This document shows positions 33,937-42,981 of a stretch of DNA of 64,000 bases, in pieces. The position numbers were made by a program, and so were the translations under genes. Below the pieces are notes generated by a model, which had not been told where the DNA came from, did no database searches, and saw only the letters and a program-made list of their open reading frames with translations. This DNA is from Vulcanimicrobiota bacterium. Its GTDB lineage: Bacteria; Vulcanimicrobiota; Xenobia; Xenobiales; JADMJV01. Location of the stretch: positions 62,001 through 126,000 of the forward strand of contig JAHBVR010000005.1 in the NCBI GenBank assembly GCA_019637395.1, read 5' to 3'. The stretch's first letter is position 1, and each line of letters begins with the position of its first letter.

Positions 33937-36363
33937 CTAGGGGTTATGGATGATGGTCGGGGCGCTGGTCCTGCCCACCAGCCGGCCGTTCACGAAGGCT
34001 TCCACTTCAAAGCGGTAGTCACCGGCTTTTTCCGGGAAGGGATAGGGATCCAGAGTCAGTTCGCGCAGTTCGCCGGGCGCCAGGCGGGTTCGGGGTAGAA
34101 TCATCTCCTCCACCGTTTTATCCGGCCGGGTGACCAGCATATGGAGTTCCACTTCGGCCTCCAGCTTGCTGTCCTGATTTTTTATGGCTATGCGGCCCTG
34201 GCGCAGGCGATCGGTATTGGTGGGCGGGGCCATCTTCAAGGGTTCCATCATCAGGAACGGCTGCGGATCTTGAGGATTGGCCGCATAGGGGTCGCTGACC
34301 GCCTGCGGGCCCGGTTCGGTTTCGCGGGGTTCCCATTGGGCCTGGCTGGGCAGTGGCTCTTTGCTCAGAAATTGGGCGTAGGCGGCGTCGATCCGGTTGA
34401 TATCTTCGGGTCCGCTGACCACGTAGGGGGTCAGGGCGATGAAGAGCGAGGTTTTTTTCTGCTCGTTGCGCAGTTCCCGGAACAAATTTTGTATCAAGGG
34501 AATGTCGCCCAGGATGGGTACCTTGCGGATGGTCTCGGTGGTGCGCCGGCTGATCAGGCCGCCGATGAGCAGAGTCTCGCCGTCCTTGAGGTTGACGTCG
34601 GTCTTGACGCGCCGGTTGGAAATCAACGGAATGACGTAACCGAAGCCGCCCAGGTTCTGGTTGAGGAATTCGGTGACTTCCTGGACTTCTTGTTCGAGTT
34701 CCAGGCGAATGGTCGAGCCCTGCGAGATATGCGGAGTGAAGGACAGATTGATGCCTACATCCTTGTAGTCGTAAGTGACCAGCGGCTGTCCGGTTTGCGA
34801 GAAGCGAGCGCCGGTGGCGAAGGGCACGACGTTGCCCACCTTCATTTCCGCTTTCTTGTGATCGGTGGCCACCAGGCGGGGCGAGGAGATCAGTTCGAAG
34901 TTGGTATTGGCCCGCTCACCGGTCAGAAAGCCGAAGAGGCTGGGAACCTGCACATCGCGCCCCCCCACGTTGACGGTCCGCGAACTGCCCCCGCTGGCGC
35001 CCACCAGGAATTGCCCGGAGGTCAGGAAGGAGAGCAGTCCTTCCTCGCTGGCGCCGCCGTTAAAGCTGGCCACCGGTCCGCTGGTGTCGAAGAGTTGAAG
35101 TTTGGAGCCGGCGTTGAGCAGGTCGGTGAGACTGACCTCGGCCACCACCGCATGCACCAGGATCTGCTTGCGCTTGCGGTCCAGACTGGCCAGCAGGGAG
35201 CGAATACTCGGATACTCGCTGGGACTGATATAGACGAGCACGGCGTTCAGTTCCGGGTCGGCGCCCACCCGCGCCCCTACGTAGACCAATTGGGCCGGGG
35301 AGCCCGGGGTGGAGCCGGTCACCGGCGTAGGAATCGGGGTCGTGGCCAGGCCGCCGGGAGTCGATGGGGGAGGGGTGTTGGCGGTGCCGACGGCGGTGGT
35401 ATTGGCGTTGCCCGTGCTTGAACCGGCCGCCTGGCGGCCGCGCCGGCTTTCCTCTTCGTCCTGCGCGCGCTTGCGTTCCGTCAGCAGTTCCTGCACGATT
35501 TTGGCCACGTCCTCGGCCTTGCCTTGCTGCAATTTGTAGACGAAATAGCGGGGTTTTTCCACTGTCAGCGGAGCCGAGCGGGCCACGTCCAGAGAGGCTA
35601 CCGTTTCGCGAATCTCCTTCATTTGGGCGGGCGTGGCCTGCACCAGCAGAGCATTGGTGGGCGGGAAAGCCGTTACCAGGGGTTGGGAAGTTCCTGGCAA
35701 AGCCTGCGTCCGCTGCATCACGCTCTGCAGCACGGGAGCCATTTTTTCGGCCTCGGCGTATTGCAGGAAGATCGTTTCCATGCTGATCTTGGGCGTGGCC
35801 CGGTCGAGGGAGCGCACCAGCGCCGCCACTTGGCGCAGAACTTCGGGGGTATCCACCAGGACCAGCGCCTTGCCCAGAGCGTAAACCTGAGCGCCATTGG
35901 GATCGCTGATGTAGGGGCGAATGGCCGTCAGAACCTGGCTGGCATCGCCTTCTCGTAAGATGACGGCCATGCTGGAATTGCGGGAATCACGGCGCACATC
36001 GGCCAGCGGCATGACCTGGTAAATTCCGCCGGACTGGCGCAGAGCGAAGCCGTTCTTGCTGAGCACGCCCTGGAAAACTTGCCACAGCTCTTCGGAGGTC
36101 AGTTGGGAGCTGGCCAGCAGCGTTACCTTGCCGGTTACACCCTCGTCCAGCACCACCGTGCGCCCCGTCAGTTCGGAGACAATGCGGGCCAGCACGCGGA
36201 TATCCAGATTCTCATAATTCATGGAAATGGGACCGCGGCGCAGGGCGCGCTGAGCGTCCTGCTTGATCAGCGGTCCCCCGGGCTGGGGCGGGCTCTGGGG
36301 CGGTTGAGCCCAGACCAGAGTGCTGGCCAGGCCGCTCACCAGTAGACAAGTTTTCAATTTCAC
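33937..36363 (-). CDS. secretin (type II secretion / type IV pilus GspD-PilQ family)
   Basis: 808 residues. A signal peptide (LLVSGLASTLVWAQ) is followed by an STN/N0-type domain (ISMNYENLDIRVLARIVSEL, residues 45-115) and N1-N3 ring domains with a Ser/Gly/Thr/Pro-rich insertion around 325-360. The secretin barrel domain starts about 400 (ILVHAVVAEVSLTDLL) and contains DVNLKDGETLLIGGLISRR and KVPILGDIPLIQNLF. After it (from about 650) comes a C-terminal extension ending in a beta-sandwich-like strand region (ELTLDPYPFPEKAGDYRFEV). It forms the outer-membrane gate for pseudopilus or pilus secretion. GTG start; pseudopilin genes occur 25 kb further right. Confidence 0.9.
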   Translation of the reverse strand: MKLKTCLLVSGLASTLVWAQPPQSPPQPGGPLIKQDAQRALRRGPISMNYENLDIRVLARIVSELTGRTVVLDEGVTGKVTLLASSQLTSEELWQVFQGVLSKNGFALRQSGGIYQVMPLADVRRDSRNSSMAVILREGDASQVLTAIRPYISDPNGAQVYALGKALVLVDTPEVLRQVAALVRSLDRATPKISMETIFLQYAEAEKMAPVLQSVMQRTQALPGTSQPLVTAFPPTNALLVQATPAQMKEIRETVASLDVARSAPLTVEKPRYFVYKLQQGKAEDVAKIVQELLTERKRAQDEEESRRGRQAAGSSTGNANTTAVGTANTPPPSTPGGLATTPIPTPVTGSTPGSPAQLVYVGARVGADPELNAVLVYISPSEYPSIRSLLASLDRKRKQILVHAVVAEVSLTDLLNAGSKLQLFDTSGPVASFNGGASEEGLLSFLTSGQFLVGASGGSSRTVNVGGRDVQVPSLFGFLTGERANTNFELISSPRLVATDHKKAEMKVGNVVPFATGARFSQTGQPLVTYDYKDVGINLSFTPHISQGSTIRLELEQEVQEVTEFLNQNLGGFGYVIPLISNRRVKTDVNLKDGETLLIGGLISRRTTETIRKVPILGDIPLIQNLFRELRNEQKKTSLFIALTPYVVSGPEDINRIDAAYAQFLSKEPLPSQAQWEPRETEPGPQAVSDPYAANPQDPQPFLMMEPLKMAPPTNTDRLRQGRIAIKNQDSKLEAEVELHMLVTRPDKTVEEMILPRTRLAPGELRELTLDPYPFPEKAGDYRFEVEAFVNGRLVGRTSAPTIIHNP

Positions 36364-36442
36364 GAGGGCGATTTAGAGTTCCGCCTCCCTTTTCCTTTTC
36401 TGCAAAAGGAGTATCCGCAGTAGAGGTGTTGAAACACAATCG

Positions 36443-38023
36443 GTGGAGAGCGGTCGGCTGCGGCAAATAGGGCCCTATCGTTTAGTGCGCAAGCTAGGTC
36501 AGGGCGGCATGAGCAGTGTTTTTCTGGCCGAAGACGAGCAAGGCCGGTCCTTTGCTTTAAAATTACTCAATTTGAGCCTCGAGAGCGAGCCGGAGTTTCG
36601 CAAACGTTTCCAGCGTGAAGCTGAACTCACTCAACGCCTGAGCCATCCCAATATCGTCAAAACGCTGACCTGGCAGGACGATCCGGACGTGGGCGTCTAC
36701 CTGGTGATGGAATACGTGGCCGGCGGCAACCTGCGTGTGCATCTGGAGGAAAATAGCCAGTTGTGGACGGTGGAACACTGCGTGCGTTTGTTTGCGCCGG
36801 TGGCCGCGGCCCTGGACTACGCGCACGCCGAAAAGGTCGTGCACCGCGATCTCAAGCCGGAGAATCTGCTGTTCGAAGGCAGCGATTGCTTGAAAATCGC
36901 CGACTTTGGAGTGGCCCGGGTGGAACATGGCAGCCGTCTGACGCGCACCGGCGTCCTGCCGGGCACCCCGGAGTATATGGCTCCCGAGCAGTTTTCCGAT
37001 CAAGTGGCCGGACCCGCAGCCGATGTCTACAGTCTGGCCACTATCCTTTACGAGTGCCTGGTGGGCGCCACCCCCTTTCGCTCGGAAAATCTGGCCCAGG
37101 TCCTGCAGCGCCAGGCCTTCGACAAGCCACAGCCGCCTACTCAGCGCCGCGAGGAACTTCCTTACTATGTGGATCGGGTCTTGCTCAAGGCCTTGGAAAA
37201 GCAGCCCGAGCAGCGCTATGCCAGCGCCGGGCAACTGCTGGACGCGCTGGCCACTCCCCCGGCCAGCCTGCCTTCCCGTCCAAGCCGTCCCGACGCCATC
37301 AGCGAACTCCCGACCCGATATGTCAGCTACAAGCCGGGCGCCGCGGCGCCGCGTGGGAAATCCTTGCCCTGGGGCCTGGTCTGGCTGATTTGGACGCTGG
37401 CCGGAATCGCCTGGTGCTGGCGCAGCCTGCCGCCCCCTATCCCGCCCGCCTGGCTGGATCAGGCTTTGGGTTGGCAACCGGCCCCTCTTGGCCGACAACT
37501 GTGCGCTTCGGTGGTCTGGTGCGGCATCGAGGTGGCGCTGTTGGAGCCCACTCAACAGCTTAAAGCCCTCGAGCGTGCCCGCTTCGCGGCCGGTCTCTGG
37601 GGCGATTGGATCCATGGAGAGGGGCCCAAGAGCCTGCGCGGCGCCAAGGACGGTGACGACTACGCCATCTCGGTGGCGGAAGGAGAGTGGCTGCGCGTGG
37701 ACGGCCAGATGGCCGCCAATTTGCGGGCTACCCCGGAACAGGTCGGGGAATACTGGTTGGCCCTGCTGGAGGATGTCCAGGCCATTCGCATGGGGAAGAC
37801 TCCCAACCGGGTCAAGGACCTGGAGCGCCGCCGCCCCCTGCGTCTGGATGGCACTCCGCCGCGTTACCCCCTGCTGGACAGGCTCTATGATCGTTGTCGG
37901 ATTCAAAGCCGCGAAGGCCAGATCGACGCGCAAGTGATGGCGGAGGCGTTGCGCTCGCTGGGCAACCCCGATATCCGGCGTCTGCGGGAGGCGGCCCGCT
38001 CGATTCCGCTGCCCAAACCGTGA
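36443..38023 (+). CDS. membrane-anchored Ser/Thr protein kinase (PknB-like)
   Basis: 526 residues. The kinase domain covers residues 10-275: glycine loop GQGGMSSVF, Lys40 in ALKLL, HRDLKPENL with catalytic Asp136, DFG at 154-156 and GTPEYMAPEQ. A membrane helix (GLVWLIWTLAGIAWCW) lies at about 310-327. The extracytoplasmic part that follows is unrecognised. All catalytic residues are present. Its stop overlaps the GTG of the FHA-ABC gene (GTGA), so the kinase and the phosphothreonine-binding transporter are made together and probably work together. Confidence 0.9.
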   Translation: MESGRLRQIGPYRLVRKLGQGGMSSVFLAEDEQGRSFALKLLNLSLESEPEFRKRFQREAELTQRLSHPNIVKTLTWQDDPDVGVYLVMEYVAGGNLRVHLEENSQLWTVEHCVRLFAPVAAALDYAHAEKVVHRDLKPENLLFEGSDCLKIADFGVARVEHGSRLTRTGVLPGTPEYMAPEQFSDQVAGPAADVYSLATILYECLVGATPFRSENLAQVLQRQAFDKPQPPTQRREELPYYVDRVLLKALEKQPEQRYASAGQLLDALATPPASLPSRPSRPDAISELPTRYVSYKPGAAAPRGKSLPWGLVWLIWTLAGIAWCWRSLPPPIPPAWLDQALGWQPAPLGRQLCASVVWCGIEVALLEPTQQLKALERARFAAGLWGDWIHGEGPKSLRGAKDGDDYAISVAEGEWLRVDGQMAANLRATPEQVGEYWLALLEDVQAIRMGKTPNRVKDLERRRPLRLDGTPPRYPLLDRLYDRCRIQSREGQIDAQVMAEALRSLGNPDIRRLREAARSIPLPKP

Positions 38024-39948
38024 GCCTGATTCGTATCGGCCGGAACCCCGATTGTGATCTGGTGCTGGATAGCCCGCTGGTCAGCCGTTATCATGCCGAA
38101 CTGGAGCTTAACGGCAGCGGCGCCTGGTTGCGTGATCTGGACAGTGCCAACGGCACCTTCGTGGGCGGCCAGCGCGTCTCTCAGGCGCAGTTGCGTTCCG
38201 GCCAGGGTCTCTATCTGGCCAACGTCCATCTGCTTTTTGATGGCCAAAAGCTAAGTGAGGACGGCGCTCATAGCGCTGTGGGCATCGAGGTCGAGGACGT
38301 CAGCTTCCGCCCGCCCACGGCCAACCGGATGTTGCTCGACCACATTCGCTTCTCGGTGCGGCCCGGCCAGTTCGTGGCCCTGGTGGGAACCAGTGGGGCC
38401 GGAAAATCCACCTTGATGAGTCTGCTGTTGGGACAACAGGCCCCCACGCAGGGAGCGGTGCTGATCAACGGACAATCGGCCTATGCCCATCAGGAGCAAT
38501 TTCGCCATCTGATCGGCTTCGTGCCTCAGGATGACATTGTCCACCGCGTGCTCCCGGTGGAGGCGGCTCTGGACTACGCCGCCCGCTTGCGCCTGCCGGC
38601 CGACACCAGTTTGGAAGAGCGGCAGCGGCGGGTGGAAATCGCCATGACCACCATGGAATTGGGGCACCGCCGCGAGGTGGCCATTTCACGCCTCAGCGGC
38701 GGCGAACGCAAACGCGTGAGCATGGCCGCCGAGCTGCTGACGGAGCCCAGCCTGTTGTTTTTGGATGAACCGACCAGCGGTCTGGATCCGGGCATGGAGA
38801 AAAAGACCATGCAGCTACTGTCCCGGCTGTGCCGCCAGGGGCGCACGGTGGTTTTGATCACCCACGCCACTCAGAACATCGTTCTTTGCGATCAAGTCGC
38901 CCTGCTCGCGCCGGGAGGACGCCTGGTTTACTATGGCCCGCCCCGCGACGCCCTGGAATTTTTCGAGGTTCCCGACTTCGCGGAAATCTATTTGGAAATC
39001 GGCAGCCTGGAGAGCGGTTTGACCTGGCAGAAACGTTTTAATAAGCTACGACCCGAACCGGAAGGGCAGCCAGAGGCCGGGCCCGCCGGCCTGGGGCAGG
39101 CGGCCTCGCGTCTGCCCTGGGGGACTTCCTGGCGGCAGTGGTGGGTGCTGAGCCAGCGCTATAGCCATCAACTCTGGGCCGATCGCTCTAATTTAATGCT
39201 TATGGCCCTGCAGGCGCCGCTCATCGGGCTGGTGCTGTCCCTGCTCTTCGATCCGCATCTCTATGATTTGCGCCAGATCGCCGGTGAAAACAGCTATCCC
39301 ATCAAGGAAGGGCCGACGCTGCTCTTCCTGCTGGTGGTCAGTTGCCTGTTTTTCGGCTCCATCAATTCTTGCCGCGAGATCGTCAAGGAACTGCCGATCC
39401 TGCGCCGGGAACGGCTGGTGAATCTGCGCCTGCTTCCCTATTTTTTGTCCAAGGTGGCGGTGCTTTCCCTGGTCGGGGCCGTGCAGGCGATGGCCTTGCT
39501 GGCCATCGTGCAAATGCGCATACCTCTGGGCCTGAGCGCCGAATTGCAGATGATGCTGCTGGCTTTCCTGGTGGCGGCCGCGGTGGGCGGAACCCTGCTG
39601 GGGCTCATGCTCAGCTGCCTGGCCGGCTCGGCCGAACAAGCCTCCTCGCTGGTCTCCGTGCTTTTGATCCTGCAGCTGTCCCTGTCCGGAGCCTTTATCA
39701 AGCCGGAACAGATGCTGCCGGCCTTACGCTGGATTTCCTGTCTGAGTATCTCGCGTTGGACCTTTGCCGGTGTGGGCTCGGTGGCCGGGCTGAACGCCCG
39801 CTTCATGGAACTGCAGATGGGCTGGATCAGCAGCGATTTCTACCTGCCCATGCAGCCGCTCTGGGGTATCATCGCCCCGCTGCTGGGAATGCATGCGCTC
39901 ATCGCCATCGCCGCCTTGCGCTGGCGCGAAGGACAATCCGAGCGATGA
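38020..39948 (+). CDS. FHA domain-ABC transporter fusion (ABCG-type)
   Basis: 642 residues from the GTG that overlaps the kinase stop. Residues 1-75 form an FHA domain (IRIGRNPDCDLVLD, RYHAELEL, DSANGTFVGG), which binds phosphothreonine. The ATPase follows, with Walker A GTSGAGKS (about 122), signature LSGGERKR (about 224) and Walker B LLFLDEP (about 244). The ABC2-type membrane domain from about 395 has six likely helices. Half-transporters of this order export lipids or other hydrophobic substances; the FHA part implies control by the coupled kinase. The stop overlaps the next ATG (ATGA). Confidence 0.92.
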   Translation: MSLIRIGRNPDCDLVLDSPLVSRYHAELELNGSGAWLRDLDSANGTFVGGQRVSQAQLRSGQGLYLANVHLLFDGQKLSEDGAHSAVGIEVEDVSFRPPTANRMLLDHIRFSVRPGQFVALVGTSGAGKSTLMSLLLGQQAPTQGAVLINGQSAYAHQEQFRHLIGFVPQDDIVHRVLPVEAALDYAARLRLPADTSLEERQRRVEIAMTTMELGHRREVAISRLSGGERKRVSMAAELLTEPSLLFLDEPTSGLDPGMEKKTMQLLSRLCRQGRTVVLITHATQNIVLCDQVALLAPGGRLVYYGPPRDALEFFEVPDFAEIYLEIGSLESGLTWQKRFNKLRPEPEGQPEAGPAGLGQAASRLPWGTSWRQWWVLSQRYSHQLWADRSNLMLMALQAPLIGLVLSLLFDPHLYDLRQIAGENSYPIKEGPTLLFLLVVSCLFFGSINSCREIVKELPILRRERLVNLRLLPYFLSKVAVLSLVGAVQAMALLAIVQMRIPLGLSAELQMMLLAFLVAAAVGGTLLGLMLSCLAGSAEQASSLVSVLLILQLSLSGAFIKPEQMLPALRWISCLSISRWTFAGVGSVAGLNARFMELQMGWISSDFYLPMQPLWGIIAPLLGMHALIAIAALRWREGQSER

Positions 39949-41549
39949 AGCGGCCCCTGCTCTGGTTGCTGCTGGTGGGCCTGGCCTGGGCTCAAACCCC
40001 GGAACGCAAGCTGGTTTTTTTGCGCTCTCAAGGACTGAGTTCCTGGGCCGAGAGCGATCCCGGTTTCGACTACACTTGCTACCTGCCCCGCCGCTACAGC
40101 CTGCGCGGACTGGAAGATTCCCTGATCAAGGCCAGCGCCAGTTCGGGCGGCTTACCCACTCGTCTGCTGGGAGTTTTTGTTGGTGACCAGGTCCAGGTGG
40201 CTCCGCTGAATTTACGCCTGGAACCGCCGCTCTTGCCTCTGAGCCTGACCGTGCGCAATCCCTGGCGCGGAGTAGTGTTTCTGCGCAAGGAAGGTCAGGA
40301 GATGGCGGCGACGCCGGGCCTCTGGCAGCCATGTGTGGCCGCCGGTGCCGGCGATGGCCTTTATCAAGTGACCGCCTGGAACGAAGGCGGTCACTTGCAA
40401 CTGCAGGATTTGATCTCCTTGGGGCCGGCGCCGCCCCCCGCCCAACTCCAGGGGCCCCTGCGGGCCGTCGTCAGCGAAGGCTTTCTGGACCGCACTCTGA
40501 GACTTTATCGCCAGGCCCATCCGCAGTTTTTTCGCTTCTCGGAACCGGGTGGCCGGGCCGGCTTTGAACTTTCCTCGCTGGGCCTGACCACCATCCCCGG
40601 GCACCTGCGCGCCTACGCCTCGGTCAACGGCCAGATTCAGGGCTTGGGAAAACTGGTCGAGGGGGAATGGGAGGCGCCGCTCCAGTTGGAGTTACAGGGT
40701 GGCTACGCGCGGCTGAAGTTGGGGGTGCAGGGACAGAGTGTGCGCCTGGTCAAGCCCGTCTTCGCGGAAATGCCGCAGAGTTGGGCGGACCAGTTGAGCG
40801 CCATGGCCCAGCGCATCTTTTCTACTCCGCTGGCCGTGCCGGTGCCGGGGGCCTATTTGCAGCCTCTGCTGGCCAGCGGTCTGGTGACGCAGGCCGAGCT
40901 GGAACAACTGAAGATTACGCCAGCGGGCTGGGGCGATCGGCGCAGCGGCTGTCTGTTGCTCAGCAGCTCTCCGGCCGCCTCACCCCCCGAACAGCTGGCC
41001 CTGGCGGCCCCCGAGGGTTTTGTGCTGGGCCTGAGCAGCCAGGCGCTCAACCGGGGTATCGCTCAATCGCTGCGTCTGCCCATGCGAGTGGACCTGCCCG
41101 CCGACCGCGTGCCCTCGCCCCAGGTGCTGATCTTCAAAGTGCAGCTTAAACAACTGGAGCTCCAGCAACTGAACCTTCGCTACCAGGAGGGAGCCTTTCA
41201 CTTCGACCCGTGTGTGCTGGCGGTGGCCTGGCAGATGGGCCCGCTCTCGGGGCTGGAGCCGGGCGCCCGGGTAGTGGGTAGTGCGCTGCCGGCTTTGCAA
41301 AACGGCCAACTGCAATTACGCATGAAGATCGACCAGCTGGACATTCTCAGCCCGCAGATCCTGCAACAGTCTCCCCAGGAGCAGCAGCGCCTGCGCCGGC
41401 AGATTCTGGATGGGCTGCAGAAGACGCCGCTACCGCTGCCTTTTCCCACCCGGCTGAACACCGAAGTCCACCCCCAGGCGCAACTGCAAATCACCCGCCT
41501 CGATCCCCAGGCCGACGCCCTCTGGCTGGCCGGCCACTGGGACCGCTAG
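39945..41549 (+). CDS. secreted protein coupled to the FHA-ABC transporter
   Basis: 534 residues with a signal peptide (PLLWLLLVGLAWAQ). The start overlaps the transporter stop (ATGA). The C-terminal half is rich in amphipathic strands with repeated QLQL/LQLEL patterns (APLQLELQGGYARLKLG, then QVLIFKVQLKQLELQQLN) and the segment GFVLGLSSQALNRGI. This recalls lipid-carrying TULIP/SMP-like proteins, but the match is by eye and weak. As the third member of a coupled set, it is probably the periplasmic partner or cargo carrier of the transporter. Confidence 0.6.
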   Translation: MKRPLLWLLLVGLAWAQTPERKLVFLRSQGLSSWAESDPGFDYTCYLPRRYSLRGLEDSLIKASASSGGLPTRLLGVFVGDQVQVAPLNLRLEPPLLPLSLTVRNPWRGVVFLRKEGQEMAATPGLWQPCVAAGAGDGLYQVTAWNEGGHLQLQDLISLGPAPPPAQLQGPLRAVVSEGFLDRTLRLYRQAHPQFFRFSEPGGRAGFELSSLGLTTIPGHLRAYASVNGQIQGLGKLVEGEWEAPLQLELQGGYARLKLGVQGQSVRLVKPVFAEMPQSWADQLSAMAQRIFSTPLAVPVPGAYLQPLLASGLVTQAELEQLKITPAGWGDRRSGCLLLSSSPAASPPEQLALAAPEGFVLGLSSQALNRGIAQSLRLPMRVDLPADRVPSPQVLIFKVQLKQLELQQLNLRYQEGAFHFDPCVLAVAWQMGPLSGLEPGARVVGSALPALQNGQLQLRMKIDQLDILSPQILQQSPQEQQRLRRQILDGLQKTPLPLPFPTRLNTEVHPQAQLQITRLDPQADALWLAGHWDR

Positions 41550-42112
41550 GGGCCGGTCCAGGGGGGGAAGAGCTGCTGGGGGAGGCCGAGGGTGTCGAGA
41601 ATTTTGCCCACCACATGATCGATCAGATCTTGCATCGTTTGGGGTTGGTGATAAAAGCCGGGCATGGGGGGAAGCACCACCGCTCCCATCTCCGTCACCG
41701 CCAACATGTTCTTCAGATGCACGGCGTGGAGCGGTGTCTCGCGGGTGACCAGCACCAGTTTACGCCGTTCTTTGAGCATGACGTCGGCGGCCCGGGTCAG
41801 TAAATTGTCGCTGAATCCGTGGGCGATGGCGGCCAGGGAACGCATGCTGCAAGGCACCACCGCCATGGAATCCACCGCGAAGGAACCGCTGGCGATGCTG
41901 GCCGCGATATCTCCCTCCCGATGGACGACGTGAGCCAGCTCGTGGACGGCCGTCAGTTCCCACTCGGGATTCTCCAGGCGCAGCGTGACGGCGCCCGAGC
42001 GTGTGACCACCAGGTGGATCTCCAGCTCCGGCAACTGGCGCAATGCCTGCAGTAGCCGGATGCCGTAGACGATTCCGCTGGCTCCGCTGATCCCCACGAT
42101 GATACGCCGCAT
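41546..42112 (-). CDS. ubiX: UbiX-type flavin prenyltransferase
   Basis: 188 residues. Starts with RRIIVGISGASGIVYGIRLL, contains VPCSMRSLAAIAHGFSDNLL and the prenyl-FMN end LVLVTRETPLHAVHLKNM and PPMPGFYHQPQTMQDLIDHV, all hallmark UbiX segments. It prenylates FMN to the cofactor of UbiD-type decarboxylases. No ubiD partner is in the window. Tail-to-tail overlap of 4 bases with the gene at 39945-41549. Confidence 0.93.
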   Translation of the reverse strand: MRRIIVGISGASGIVYGIRLLQALRQLPELEIHLVVTRSGAVTLRLENPEWELTAVHELAHVVHREGDIAASIASGSFAVDSMAVVPCSMRSLAAIAHGFSDNLLTRAADVMLKERRKLVLVTRETPLHAVHLKNMLAVTEMGAVVLPPMPGFYHQPQTMQDLIDHVVGKILDTLGLPQQLFPPWTGP

Positions 42113-42288
42113 CGCTCCGGCTTCTCCCAGACAGGAAGCTACCCCTTGAAAAGAGGGGACCAGTCCCCCTGGAGCCTAGAAAATAGGACTCTGGACAGGG
42201 GTGTTTAGCAACATGGTTATGTTACCCTTAGAGAAGGGGGCCCTGACCCAGGGAATCCGGCCGCGGGGCCACGAAGGCGGAGGTCACT
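42113..42288. other. divergent intergenic region
   Basis: Gap between ubiX (minus) and the Lon-N gene (plus). It contains a small inverted repeat AGGGGAC-CA-GTCCCC near 42152. Promoters for both genes are expected here; none was assigned. Confidence 0.35.
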
Positions 42289-42981
42289 GTGCAGTTTGAC
42301 AGGATCTTGAGTCAATTCTCCGGGGAACTCCCGCTTTTCCCTCTGCCCAAGGTGGTGCTCTTTCCCGGTGCCCGCCTCCCTCTGCACATCTTCGAACCGC
42401 GCTATCGTCAGATGATCAGCGATGCCGAAGAGAATGAGGGGCTGATCGGGATGGTCTGCCTGCGCGAGCGCCGCAGTAAATCGGACACAGGCAACAGCCC
42501 GGTGCACTCGGTGGCCTGCCTGAGCCAGATCCGCAACCTGCAGCGCCTGCCCGACGGCCGCTTTCTCATGCAGTTGCAGGGCATCCAGCGCGCCCGCATT
42601 CGCGAGGAGCTGGACGTGCCGAAGCCCTATCGCATCGCCCGGGTGGACCTTGTTCCTGACATCGTCAACCCGCTCGAGCCGACGCCCATCGAGAACCTTT
42701 TTGAGCGCGCTCTGGATTCTTTCAATCAAGTGTTGCGCAACCTGGCTGATTTACCCGGTTCGCTGGTCTCGATTCAGAAGGAGGCTCCGGCCGGGCTCTT
42801 ATTGGATGTGCTTGCTTACTATCTGCCGGTGGATTCCCTGATCAAGCAGCGCCTGCTGGAAGAAAGCGAAGTGCACCAGCGCGCCCGTCTGCTCTCGCGC
42901 ATCCTGGATGAGCTGGCGCAGGTGGTTCCCGACGACGACACCGTGCGCTTTCGTATCTTCCCTAAACCCAGTTGGAACTAA
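42289..42981 (+). CDS. Lon protease N-terminal (substrate-binding) domain protein
   Basis: 230 residues, GTG start. Stand-alone LON_substr_bdg domain: LPLFPLPKVVLFPGARLPLH, then FEPRYRQMISDAEENEG and GLIGMVCLRER near the start. The C-terminal helical part (LLLDVLAYYLPVDSLIKQRL) matches the usual end of such proteins. No ATPase or protease part follows, which is normal for this family. Likely an adaptor or substrate-binding protein. It converges with the phytase-like gene (4-base overlap). Confidence 0.88.
   Translation: MQFDRILSQFSGELPLFPLPKVVLFPGARLPLHIFEPRYRQMISDAEENEGLIGMVCLRERRSKSDTGNSPVHSVACLSQIRNLQRLPDGRFLMQLQGIQRARIREELDVPKPYRIARVDLVPDIVNPLEPTPIENLFERALDSFNQVLRNLADLPGSLVSIQKEAPAGLLLDVLAYYLPVDSLIKQRLLEESEVHQRARLLSRILDELAQVVPDDDTVRFRIFPKPSWN

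Noticed and set aside
34141-35421. 426-residue open frame opposite the secretin
   Set aside because: Antisense shadow; the sense secretin is intact and better supported.
36563-37933. 456-residue open frame opposite the kinase
   Set aside because: Antisense shadow; the sense frame carries all kinase motifs.
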